Part shown: in pieces, positions 26,377 through 33,899 of the stretch
Layout of the letters: each line of letters begins with the position of its first letter
Numbering within the stretch: position 1 is the first letter of the stretch
The notes under the pieces: generated by a model
Databases searched by the model: none
Told to the model about the DNA's origin: nothing
The model's input: the letters and a program-made list of their open reading frames with translations, nothing else
Source: Mesorhizobium sp. L-2-11
GTDB taxonomy: Bacteria; Pseudomonadota; Alphaproteobacteria; Rhizobiales; Rhizobiaceae
DNA: 64,000 nucleotides
Reading direction: 5' to 3'
Assembly (NCBI RefSeq): GCF_016756595.1
Contig: NZ_AP023257.1
Coordinates: 4,294,001-4,358,000, forward strand
Translations under genes and position numbers: made by a program

Positions 26377-27396
26377 TCACGTTTTCAACTCACGCTTCAG
26401 CTCGTTGAGGAAGCGCCAGTCCGTTCCGTTGGCGATGATCTGGTGGGGGCTCGACTTGATCATGCCGGCCTCATGCAGGCGCAGGCCGTAAAACCGTACG
26501 GTGTCCTCGGGCTCGTATTCGCGCCACTTGCCGTAGGGCACTTCGTTCATCGTCTGCAGGGCATAGTCATAGTTGGCGGTAAACCCGCTATCGACGATCT
26601 GTTGCGCGACGCGCTGCGGCTCTGCGACGCAAAGGTCTGCCGCCTTGAGAATGGCGCGCAAGACGCGCTTGGTGGCGACAGGGTTGTTCCGAACGAACTT
26701 CGCATTGCCCGCCAGCATGCAGCAGAAGTACTGCGACCAGGGACGATCAAGGGCACTGTTTACGACCACGTGGCCGATGCCGCGGGCGCGCAGTTCCTGG
26801 GGCTCGGGCGGAAAGCCGAGGAACGCGTCGACCTTTCCTTGGACGAAAAGCTCCATGGGCCTGACGGATGAACTGGTGATCCAGCGGATGTCCTTTTCTG
26901 GATCTAGCCCGACGTAAGCTGCCATGCTGGTCACGAATACGTGCGGCGTTGAACCAAGGCCTTGTACGCCCACGGTCTTGCCCTTCAGGTCTGTGATGCG
27001 GTGGATGCTTTCGTTTCCGAACAGTTCGAAGCAGCCGGGATGCACGCCCGCCAGCACCGTAATCGGGTCACCGGCGTCGATCGCAAGGGCGAGCGGTGCG
27101 GCGAAATTCAGACTGAAATCCACCTCTCCGCGCGCGATCTTCTCAGCCTGCCCAACCCCTGCTCCCGCTGCCACGTAACGGACGTCGGTGAACCCCTCCA
27201 GGTGCAGCAGCTCCTCGGCGACGTATTGCGGTGCGATGCAAATGCCGCTGATCTTTGCCAAGCGGATGGTGGTTGTTTCGGGCGGTGGTTCTGCAGCGAG
27301 CGATATTCGTGCGCCGGTCAAGCCTGCGGCGGCGGCCACTGAACCGCCGGCCATGAGCACGGCCAGGAAAGCGCGGCGACTCCGGATGATCTGCAC
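26377..27396 (-). CDS. Tat-exported NMT1/NitT-TauT-type substrate-binding protein (paralogue C)
   Basis: A 339-residue, more diverged paralogue and the first gene of the operon. I place the start at GTG 27396 (GAGGGAG upstream) so that the twin-arginine signal RSRRAFLAVLMAGG begins the protein; the frame is open further upstream. It keeps HPGC (119-122) and FCCM but lacks the CWAG segment, having SGICIAPQYVAEEL instead. The same C-terminal block (MIKSSPHQIIANGTDWRFLN) is present. The higher divergence suggests an older duplication than A/B. Confidence 0.88.
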   Translation of the reverse strand: MQIIRSRRAFLAVLMAGGSVAAAAGLTGARISLAAEPPPETTTIRLAKISGICIAPQYVAEELLHLEGFTDVRYVAAGAGVGQAEKIARGEVDFSLNFAAPLALAIDAGDPITVLAGVHPGCFELFGNESIHRITDLKGKTVGVQGLGSTPHVFVTSMAAYVGLDPEKDIRWITSSSVRPMELFVQGKVDAFLGFPPEPQELRARGIGHVVVNSALDRPWSQYFCCMLAGNAKFVRNNPVATKRVLRAILKAADLCVAEPQRVAQQIVDSGFTANYDYALQTMNEVPYGKWREYEPEDTVRFYGLRLHEAGMIKSSPHQIIANGTDWRFLNELKRELKT

Positions 27397-27841
27397 GGGA
27401 TCGCTCCCTCTCTTCCGAATTGCAAAAGACAATGCGGTCGGAACCGAGCAAAAGAGGTTCCGGCAGAGGCAGATAGTCTCGTGAGCGCGCCGAGCGGTTG
27501 CGGTTTGGAGCGCGCTCAATCCTGATGCGGGAGTCTTGCGCTCTCAGTCGCTGGCTTGGCTAAGCCCCGGCCAGCGATCAGTAACCATACGCCCTATCTG
27601 CGTTCGTGGCGAGGGCAAAGCTCTCGGCCAGCCCCGACCTTAGGCGGAAATCCTCGCAGTTTCCAAAAGCGGACGACCTAATTGATTTGGTGACCGCCAA
27701 ATGGCGGCTTTTGGACACCTGTTCGAGGCGTTCGATCTCGCCTCATTAGGCGACTGGATTGGGTCACGACGTTCCCTTGACCTCCCATCAGGGATGGCCC
27801 GCAGGGGCTCGGTTCTTGCCGTCCATCGGATTGTCAGACCA
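27397..27841. other. Upstream region of the binding-protein/sensor operon
   Basis: 445 bp between the operon's first gene and the 3' end of the deacetylase gene, both on the minus strand. It must carry the operon promoter. No good -35/-10 pair, operator dyad or deacetylase terminator stands out to me, and no coding sequence is convincing. Confidence 0.4.
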
Positions 27842-28894
27842 CTAGATGGTGACGACCATCTTGCCGGCATTGGCCAGCGGCGTCGTCACGCCGGACAGCA
27901 TCGTGCGGATATGGGCAACGCTCTGATAGCGACCGTTGACCGAAATGCGCGGCAGCGCGTGCAGGAAACCGGCATGTTTTGCGCGCAGCACGCCGTGGCG
28001 GGTCGTCACCGCCGAGGCATAGCCGGCATCGCGGGCAAAGCCGACTTCGCGATCGCCAACGGCGCTGGCATAGCCATAGGGATAGGCGAAATGGCGCGGC
28101 GCCTCGCCAAGCTCGGCCTGCAATATGCGCCTGACGTCATCGACCTCGTGCCGCGCATCGGCTTCGGAAAGCCGCTTCAGGTTGCGATGATTGATGGTGT
28201 GGGCGCCGATCGTCACCAGCGGATGCCCTGCCATGGCGCGGATCTCGTCCCAGTTCATCAACAGGCTCTGGCGCGCGCCCAACTCGATACCGTTCGACCG
28301 CGCCAATTGGCGCAGCACCGCGCGCTGGTCCTCTTCGCGGACCTCCAGCGTCAGATGGTCGTGCAGGCGCGCAAAGGCCTGGATTTTCTTGCCCGGGGTC
28401 GAGCAGTCGATCGTCACCGGACCGTTCGGTGTCGTCAAAACCAGCCGGTTGCGCGCGCTGACGATGTCCTCGACCACCTCCCACCATAGATCGGCGGCGC
28501 CGTTTATCAGCCCCGGCGCGACATAGATGGTGATCGGCGAGCCGTGCTTTTCCAGCACCGGCAGCGCCTCGGTCATGTTGTCGCGGTAGGCGTCGTCGGC
28601 GGTGATCGCCGCGAACTGGCCACCTTTGCCGGCCTTGATGCGCTCGATCGCCTCGTCCAGGGTGACGAATGTATAGCCGTTCACCGTCATATCGGCGATC
28701 ACGGCGTCCAGAAACTCGGGCGCGATGTTGAGATGCCGGTTGACGCTATCAGGCTTTTCCGGCGTGGCGGTGACCCGATGCAGCATCAGGATGGCGCCGA
28801 TGCCGCCGACAAATGGCTTGGCCAGCGGGGCAAGACCGCTATAGCGCACGACGTTGAGCGCCAGTTTCCGGATTGCCTCGCCCCCGTCGATCAT
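27842..28894 (-). CDS. Polysaccharide deacetylase family protein (CE4)
   Basis: A 350-residue NodB-homology enzyme predicted to remove N- or O-acetyl groups from a polysaccharide. Catalytic/metal Asp pair at 100-101 (ITADDAYRDN), metal-binding H-x3-H at about 235-239 (IGAHTINHRNL), and RHFAYPYG as motif 3. No signal peptide is evident, so it may act on a cytoplasmic lipid-linked intermediate. Divergent from the acetyltransferase gene at 28985, it forms the edge of the exopolysaccharide locus. Confidence 0.88.
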   Translation of the reverse strand: MIDGGEAIRKLALNVVRYSGLAPLAKPFVGGIGAILMLHRVTATPEKPDSVNRHLNIAPEFLDAVIADMTVNGYTFVTLDEAIERIKAGKGGQFAAITADDAYRDNMTEALPVLEKHGSPITIYVAPGLINGAADLWWEVVEDIVSARNRLVLTTPNGPVTIDCSTPGKKIQAFARLHDHLTLEVREEDQRAVLRQLARSNGIELGARQSLLMNWDEIRAMAGHPLVTIGAHTINHRNLKRLSEADARHEVDDVRRILQAELGEAPRHFAYPYGYASAVGDREVGFARDAGYASAVTTRHGVLRAKHAGFLHALPRISVNGRYQSVAHIRTMLSGVTTPLANAGKMVVTI

Positions 28895-28984
28895 TCATTC
28901 ACCTTTTGCGCCTAGGCTCATCCAAGCACGGAATGCGGCTATGCGCGCGCCCAATCGCGGTGAATACGCCCTAAGGATTGAGGT

Positions 28985-30208
28985 ATGGTTGACGCCACCG
29001 CGTCATTTGACGGCAATCGGCTCGAGGCAATGCAGGCGGCGCCGCGCGCGGGGCCTGCGGATCATGCCGGCCGGTCGGTGTCGGTCGCCGACGGTGCGGC
29101 ACTTGCGGCCTATGCCGAGTTCTGCGGTTCGGCGCTGTTCGCGCCTGCGCAGAGCCCGGCCTGGATCCTGAACTGGGCCAGACATGCCGAAGCGGACACC
29201 GTTTTAGCGACGCTGAGCGCCGACGGCAGGCCGGTTTTTTCGCTGGCGCTGGAAGTCACCAGAAGCGGTCCGTTACGCGTTGCCCGTTTCATGGGCGGCC
29301 GCCATGCCAACGGCAATTTCGCCGCCGCCGACCCGTTCTGGCTGACCAAGGCGGATGCTGCTTCTATCTGCTCGATGCTGGCGGCGATCGCCAGGGCGCG
29401 GCCGGACATCGACCTCGTCGCGCTGGAGCGGCTGCTGCCCGATCTCGACGGCATTGCCAATCCGCTTCTATCCCTGCCGCATTTTCCCAGCCCCAACCTG
29501 TCGCTGGCCGTCGACCTAGCGGGAGGTTTTGATGCACTGCTCTCTCGCGCCAGCGGCAAGCGCAGGCGCAAGAGGCACCGCTCGCAAGCGCGAAAGTTGG
29601 AAGCCGTCGGCAGCCACCGCCGCATCGAGGCGCGGACGTCAGACGAGGTGAACAGACTGCTCGATGCGTTTTTCGAGATGAAGGAGTTCCGCTTCCGCAA
29701 AATGGGCATCGCCAACGTCTTCGGCGAGCCACAAGTTCGTGCCTTCTTCCGCGCATTGTTCGTCGAAGCGCTTTGCGACGACAAACCGTCCTTCGTGCTG
29801 CATGGGCTCGAAGTCGCTGGCAAGCTTCGCGCCGTCACCGGATCGAGCCGCTCGGGAAAACGCCTGATCTGCGAATTCGGAGCGATCGCCGACGACGACC
29901 TCGCCCATGCCAGCCCCGGCGACTTCCTGTTCTTCGACAACATCGAGGAAGCCTGCGAGAAGGGGTTCGATGTTTATGATTTCTCGGTCGGCGACGAACC
30001 CTACAAGCGGTTGTGGTGCGATATCGAGACCCGGCATTTCGAGGTCCTGATTCCGCTGACGACAAAAGGCCGCGCGCTGGTGTTTGTCCTGCGGCAAGGC
30101 GGGCGCCTGAAAGCCTTCGTCAAGAACAGCCCGACGATCTGGAAGCTGACCAAGATGCTGCGCCGCAAGGCGGCCGGACAGGCTGTGCCAGCAGAGGGTG
30201 ACAGTTAG
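28985..30208 (+). CDS. CelD/BcsL-family GNAT acetyltransferase
   Basis: A 407-residue protein with the double-GNAT architecture of the CelD/BcsL family implicated in cellulose and exopolysaccharide modification. The basic linker GKRRRKRHRSQARKLEAVG at about 190-210 is typical. The GNAT core follows (FFRALFVEALCDDKPSFVLHGLEVAGKLRAV), with SPGDFLFFDNIEEACEKGFDVYDFSVGDEPYKRLW as the conserved end. Probably adds an acetyl or acyl group to a sugar precursor, opposing or complementing the adjacent deacetylase. Confidence 0.85.
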   Translation: MVDATASFDGNRLEAMQAAPRAGPADHAGRSVSVADGAALAAYAEFCGSALFAPAQSPAWILNWARHAEADTVLATLSADGRPVFSLALEVTRSGPLRVARFMGGRHANGNFAAADPFWLTKADAASICSMLAAIARARPDIDLVALERLLPDLDGIANPLLSLPHFPSPNLSLAVDLAGGFDALLSRASGKRRRKRHRSQARKLEAVGSHRRIEARTSDEVNRLLDAFFEMKEFRFRKMGIANVFGEPQVRAFFRALFVEALCDDKPSFVLHGLEVAGKLRAVTGSSRSGKRLICEFGAIADDDLAHASPGDFLFFDNIEEACEKGFDVYDFSVGDEPYKRLWCDIETRHFEVLIPLTTKGRALVFVLRQGGRLKAFVKNSPTIWKLTKMLRRKAAGQAVPAEGDS

Positions 30209-30249
30209 CATTCATTCTGTCCGCGGCAACCAGCCAGCGCGACGCTCTT

Positions 30250-30389
30250 TCAGTGCCTGCCCTCCTCCGTGGTCGTCGTGAGGATGAAGACCGATCCTTG
30301 ACGCCTTCCTCTTGGCCGCGCCGATGCTCGGCCAACCAGAGATAGCTATAGCGTATGACCAGACCCGGGACAGGAGTGGGAAGCGCCAC
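30250..30389 (-). pseudogene. Decayed PemK/MazF-type toxin fragment
   Basis: A GTG start 4 bp after the antitoxin stop begins ALPTPVPGLVIRYSYLW...EEGVKDR, the typical N-terminus of a PemK-like growth inhibitor group. After KDR (about 30288) the homology continues in another frame as VFILTTTTEEGRH and then hits TGA at 30250-30252. The remaining two thirds of the RNase fold are missing. Frameshift and truncation make it non-functional. Confidence 0.65.
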
Positions 30390-30393
30390 GCAG

Positions 30394-30651
30394 CTACTGG
30401 TCTAGCTCGTGATCGAAAGCTTTGGACGATTCCGGGGCGCTGGTCGCCTCAAGGGCAGCGATATCGGCATCATCGAAGTCATCGAGGCTCAACACCTCTC
30501 GGTCGCGGCGCTTGAGACGACGATATTCCTCGGTCGAGATCATCACGGTGCGCTCCCGACCGTTGCGGGTGACCACCACGGGCTGGGTGAGCGCCATGTC
30601 CTGATAACGTCCAATATTGCGCTGAAACTCGGCCGCGCTGACTTTGATCAT
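30394..30651 (-). CDS. Phd/YefM-type antitoxin
   Basis: An 85-residue antitoxin: IKVSAAEFQRNIGRYQDMAL (N-terminal DNA-binding Phd fold), PVVVTRNGRERTVMISTEEYRRLKRRDRE, and an acidic C-terminal tail for toxin neutralisation. I choose the start at 30651 (AGGAAA upstream) and not the ATG at 30678, because the promoter -10 box lies at 30681-30686. Its toxin partner is broken. The palindrome at its promoter is the presumed autoregulatory site. Confidence 0.85.
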   Translation of the reverse strand: MIKVSAAEFQRNIGRYQDMALTQPVVVTRNGRERTVMISTEEYRRLKRRDREVLSLDDFDDADIAALEATSAPESSKAFDHELDQ

Positions 30652-30674
30652 TTTCCTGCCATTCGATCCAGAAG

Positions 30675-30709
30675 TCATGCATTATACGTATAATGCATGA
30701 CATCCTCAA
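30675..30709 (-). promoter_or_regulatory. Antitoxin promoter with perfect 26-bp operator palindrome
   Basis: On the minus strand TTGAGG (30709-30704) and TATAAT (30686-30681) are 17 bp apart. A perfect 26-bp inverted repeat, left half TCATGCATTATAC, covers 30675-30700 and thus the -10 box and start point. The palindrome also puts a TATAAT on the plus strand (30689-30694). Binding of the Phd-type antitoxin here would directly block RNA polymerase. Confidence 0.8.
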
Positions 30710-30739
30710 TCGGAATCGACATGGAAGCAACGAACCGTC

Positions 30740-32971
30740 TCAGGCGGCGGAGCGTCGTCCTGGCAGCGGCGTCCCTGGCGTCTGGTGGCCAACCGGCGTC
30801 ACCAGCGTCAGTTCGGGATAGCCGCTCTCGATCAGCTCGACCGCGGCCTGCGCCACCTCGTCGTTCGGCTCCAGCAGCGAAAGGAAGACCTCGGTGCCCT
30901 CGCCGACAAGGCGGCTGATACCTTGCGCGTCGGTGGGTCCGCATTCGACCACGACCAGATCGTAGGCGGTGGTCAGCGACTGCATGATGATCGGCAGCCG
31001 GTCGGCGGCGCGCATGGCGCGGACCGGATCGGCGGTGCCGACGGGAATGACGTGGCAGTCCGAATAGAGATCGGCATGGATCACGTCGCTGAACTGCGCT
31101 TCGGAGGCGAGCAGATCGGTGATGCCCGGGAAAAGCCTGCTGTCCAGCGTTGGCCGCGAAGCGGCGCCCGAAGCGGTGAGGTCGAGCAGGAGCACACGCA
31201 GGCCGGCGTCGGAAACCTCACGCGCCACCAGCACCGCCGAGGCGGCCGCCTCGTCGCCTTCCGGCGACACAAATATGGCGCGCGCCGCACCGCTTGAGAT
31301 CAGTTTTTCCACCGCCTTGTCGATTTCGACCTCGCCAAGGCTGCGGCGCGCCGGCCCGACGTGGTCGCCAGTTGCCGGGCCAGTTGCTGGGGCCGTTGCT
31401 TGCGCCGCGGCAGCCGCTTGCGGCTCTGCCTGGGCTTGCGCCGTCCGATCCTCAAGCTCTTCGATATCGGCCGGTTCCTGATTGGGCGGCTCGTGATCGG
31501 GCGGTTCGTGATTTGGCGGTTCGTGGGCAACCGGCATCGCCACCTGTTCGATCCGCTCGAAGCGGGCGCCGGCGGCCGGCCGCATGGCACGACCCGAAAA
31601 CAGCTCTTGTAGAAGCGTCACGATCGCCATGACCAACAACGAGCCGACGAAGGCCGCACCGACGATCGCCAGGATTTTTGGGAAATAGGGTTGGGTCGGC
31701 GCCACCGCGCGGGAAAAGACACGGGCGTCGACCGGCGGATAGTTGCTGTCCTTGCGCGAGGACGCCTCACGGTAACGGGTCAGGTAGGATTCGAGCAGCT
31801 GGCGTTGGGCGGTCGCTTCGCGCTGCAGCGCGTCCAGTTCGACCTGCTGGTCGCCGGCGCGCGCCGATGCGGCCTTCAGCGTGTTGACGTCGGCGACAAG
31901 CTGGTTTTCGCGGGCCTGGGCGGTCTGCGCCTGCGTCATCAGCCCTGTCATGATCTTTTCCGCCTCGCTGCGGATCTGGCGGTCGAGATCGGCAAGTTGC
32001 GATCTCAGCGCCCGGATGCGCGGATGATTGTCGAGTAAGGAGGTGGAAAGGTCGGCGACGTTGGCCTTGAGCTCGACCTGCCGCTCGCGCAGGCGCTGGA
32101 TGAGTCCGGACGACAACACCTCCGGCACCGCATCGAGCGAGCCGCCATTCTGCAGCGCCCTGCGGACGCTGTCGGCAGTCGCTGCCGCCGAGGCGCGATT
32201 GGCCCGCACCCGCGACAATTCGCTGGACAGTTCGGAAAGCTGTTGCGTGGCGAGCACCGAATTGTTGCCGCCCATCAAAAGATCGGACTGGGCGCGGTAG
32301 CTTGCCACCTTGGCCTCGGCATCTTTCACCCGCTTCGACAGATCGGCGATCTCCGGCGCCAGCCAGTCGGTTGCGGCGGAATTCGATTCGATGTTGGCAT
32401 TGCCCTGGACGGAGATGTAGGCGTCGGCGATGGCGTTTGGAATTTCGGCAGCGAGCTTGGGGTCCTCCGAGGAGAATTCGATGACGATAACGCGAGATTT
32501 TTCAACCCGATAGACGTTGAGCTTCTCGCGCATCTTCGTCAGCACGCGTTCTTCCGGCGGAATCTCGTTGGGGTCGCTTTTCAGGCCGGCGACGACCAGC
32601 AGCCGGCTCAGCGCCGGCATATCCGCCGTCTCGTCGAACTCGGGAAGCCGCGACAAATCAAGCTTCTGCGCCACCTGCTTGAGGATGTCGGTCGAGGAAA
32701 TGACCTCGACCTGGCTGGTCACGCCTTCTTCGTCGAGTATAGGCTTGTCGTTGTCATTCGTGCCGTCGGGGCGCGTGTAGACCGATTCGCGCGTCTCGAT
32801 CAAAAGCCGGGTTTCGGCCCGGTAATGCGGGGTGGCGAGCCAGGTGAGCGCGAACGCCAGACCGGTTACGACTAGCGCGACAGCAAGAATGCGCAGCCAA
32901 TTCCTCGCGAGGCTGGCGAAGAGCTGCCTGAGATCGACGTCGACATCTGCGGCCGCGGATTGAACGGACAT
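30740..32971 (-). CDS. Wzc/ExoP-like polysaccharide co-polymerase with degenerate kinase domain
   Basis: A 743-residue inner-membrane protein controlling exopolysaccharide chain length and export. Wzz domain with TM1 at about 27-47, a long periplasmic coiled coil (about 190-420), PYFPKILAIVGAAFVG before TM2 (about 440-462), then a proline-rich linker with HEPPNHEPPDHEPPNQEP repeats. A C-terminal BY-kinase-like domain follows (from about 560). Where a P-loop GKT/S is expected it reads FVSPEGDEAAASAVL, and there is no terminal tyrosine cluster, so kinase activity is doubtful. The start at 32971 has AGGA; an ATG 33 bp upstream is less likely. Confidence 0.88.
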   Translation of the reverse strand: MSVQSAAADVDVDLRQLFASLARNWLRILAVALVVTGLAFALTWLATPHYRAETRLLIETRESVYTRPDGTNDNDKPILDEEGVTSQVEVISSTDILKQVAQKLDLSRLPEFDETADMPALSRLLVVAGLKSDPNEIPPEERVLTKMREKLNVYRVEKSRVIVIEFSSEDPKLAAEIPNAIADAYISVQGNANIESNSAATDWLAPEIADLSKRVKDAEAKVASYRAQSDLLMGGNNSVLATQQLSELSSELSRVRANRASAAATADSVRRALQNGGSLDAVPEVLSSGLIQRLRERQVELKANVADLSTSLLDNHPRIRALRSQLADLDRQIRSEAEKIMTGLMTQAQTAQARENQLVADVNTLKAASARAGDQQVELDALQREATAQRQLLESYLTRYREASSRKDSNYPPVDARVFSRAVAPTQPYFPKILAIVGAAFVGSLLVMAIVTLLQELFSGRAMRPAAGARFERIEQVAMPVAHEPPNHEPPDHEPPNQEPADIEELEDRTAQAQAEPQAAAAAQATAPATGPATGDHVGPARRSLGEVEIDKAVEKLISSGAARAIFVSPEGDEAAASAVLVAREVSDAGLRVLLLDLTASGAASRPTLDSRLFPGITDLLASEAQFSDVIHADLYSDCHVIPVGTADPVRAMRAADRLPIIMQSLTTAYDLVVVECGPTDAQGISRLVGEGTEVFLSLLEPNDEVAQAAVELIESGYPELTLVTPVGHQTPGTPLPGRRSAA

Positions 32972-33330
32972 GCATCCTGCTCCGGTGCTTGAAGCGCGTC
33001 GCATTGAACGGATTCATGCGACGCGCTTCCAGCTCTTGTTTTCATGCATGTCGTTGTCCCAAAACCGCTGCGCAACTTGGGCGACATGCATTGGTCAGCA
33101 TACACCGTAAACAAATATGGTAACTCAGCCGTTAATATTGCGGTAAGCACCTGTTTGGGGTTTACGCGCAACCGGCAACAAAGCATCGAAACCGGGCCGT
33201 CTCTTGTCGATTGCCGTCGCTTGGGCCGCCTGCCTTTACCGGCCATTAACCCTAACCGGATGATAACGGGCCCCGATCTCCAGAGTTTGCCGCGGTGTAG
33301 CGGCGGCCAGTCGAAGGTACATGTCCGGTC
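32972..33330. promoter_or_regulatory. Divergent promoter region of the exopolysaccharide export genes
   Basis: 359 bp, AT-richer than its surroundings at 33105-33175, between the divergent Wzc-like and Wza-like genes. It contains several TTAA/GTAA elements but no pair with the spacing of a CtrA box, and no clear dyad. It probably holds both promoters and regulator sites, which I cannot define. Confidence 0.5.
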
Positions 33331-33894
33331 ATGAAAAGCACTGCTCCCCTGTTCCGTGCGCTGCTCGCCGTGTCATTGCTTGCCGGTTGCTCCAGCTACC
33401 GGCCGGCGCCGGCCGCCTTTCATAAAATGCTCGATCAGCCCTATCGCCTCGGCGCCGGCGACCGGGTCCGGGTCACCGTGTTCGAGCAGGAAGGTTTGAC
33501 CAACGTCTACAGCGTCGACCAATCCGGCTATCTGTCCATCCCGCTCGTCGGCGCCGTACCGGCGCGCGGCCACACCGCACAGCAACTCGAAGGCGAGATC
33601 GCCGACAAATTACGCCAGGGTTATCTCCGTGATCCGGATGTTTCGGTCGAGATCGACCGCTACCGGCCGATCTTCATCATGGGCGAAGTCGGTGCTGCGG
33701 GCCAGTATTCCTATGTTCCCGGCCTGACCGTGCAAAAGGCGATTGCCATCGCCGGCGGTTTCAGCCCGCGCGCCAACCAGGCAAGCGTCGACATCACCCG
33801 CGACATCAACGGCAAGGTCATGACTGGTCGCGTTGCCACTTCCGACCCGCTTCTGCCCGGCGACACGGTCTATGTTCGCGAACGCCTGTTCTAG
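33331..33894 (+). CDS. Wza/ExoF-like polysaccharide export lipoprotein
   Basis: A 187-residue periplasmic/outer-membrane lipoprotein. Lipobox LLAGC with Cys20; the polysaccharide biosynthesis/export (PES) domain begins QPYRLGAGDRVRVTVFEQEG and is followed by one SLBB-like domain (GEVGAAGQYSYVPGLTVQKAIAIAGGF). It is shorter than E. coli Wza, matching the alphaproteobacterial ExoF-like group. It acts with the divergent Wzc-like protein and starts a plus-strand operon of four genes. Confidence 0.9.
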   Translation: MKSTAPLFRALLAVSLLAGCSSYRPAPAAFHKMLDQPYRLGAGDRVRVTVFEQEGLTNVYSVDQSGYLSIPLVGAVPARGHTAQQLEGEIADKLRQGYLRDPDVSVEIDRYRPIFIMGEVGAAGQYSYVPGLTVQKAIAIAGGFSPRANQASVDITRDINGKVMTGRVATSDPLLPGDTVYVRERLF

Positions 33895-33899
33895 ACCAC

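Noticed and set aside
33100..33180. CtrA-type sites (TTAA-N7-TTAA) in the exopolysaccharide promoter region
   Set aside because: TTAA and GTAA elements occur, but none has the required 7-bp spacing with two good halves.
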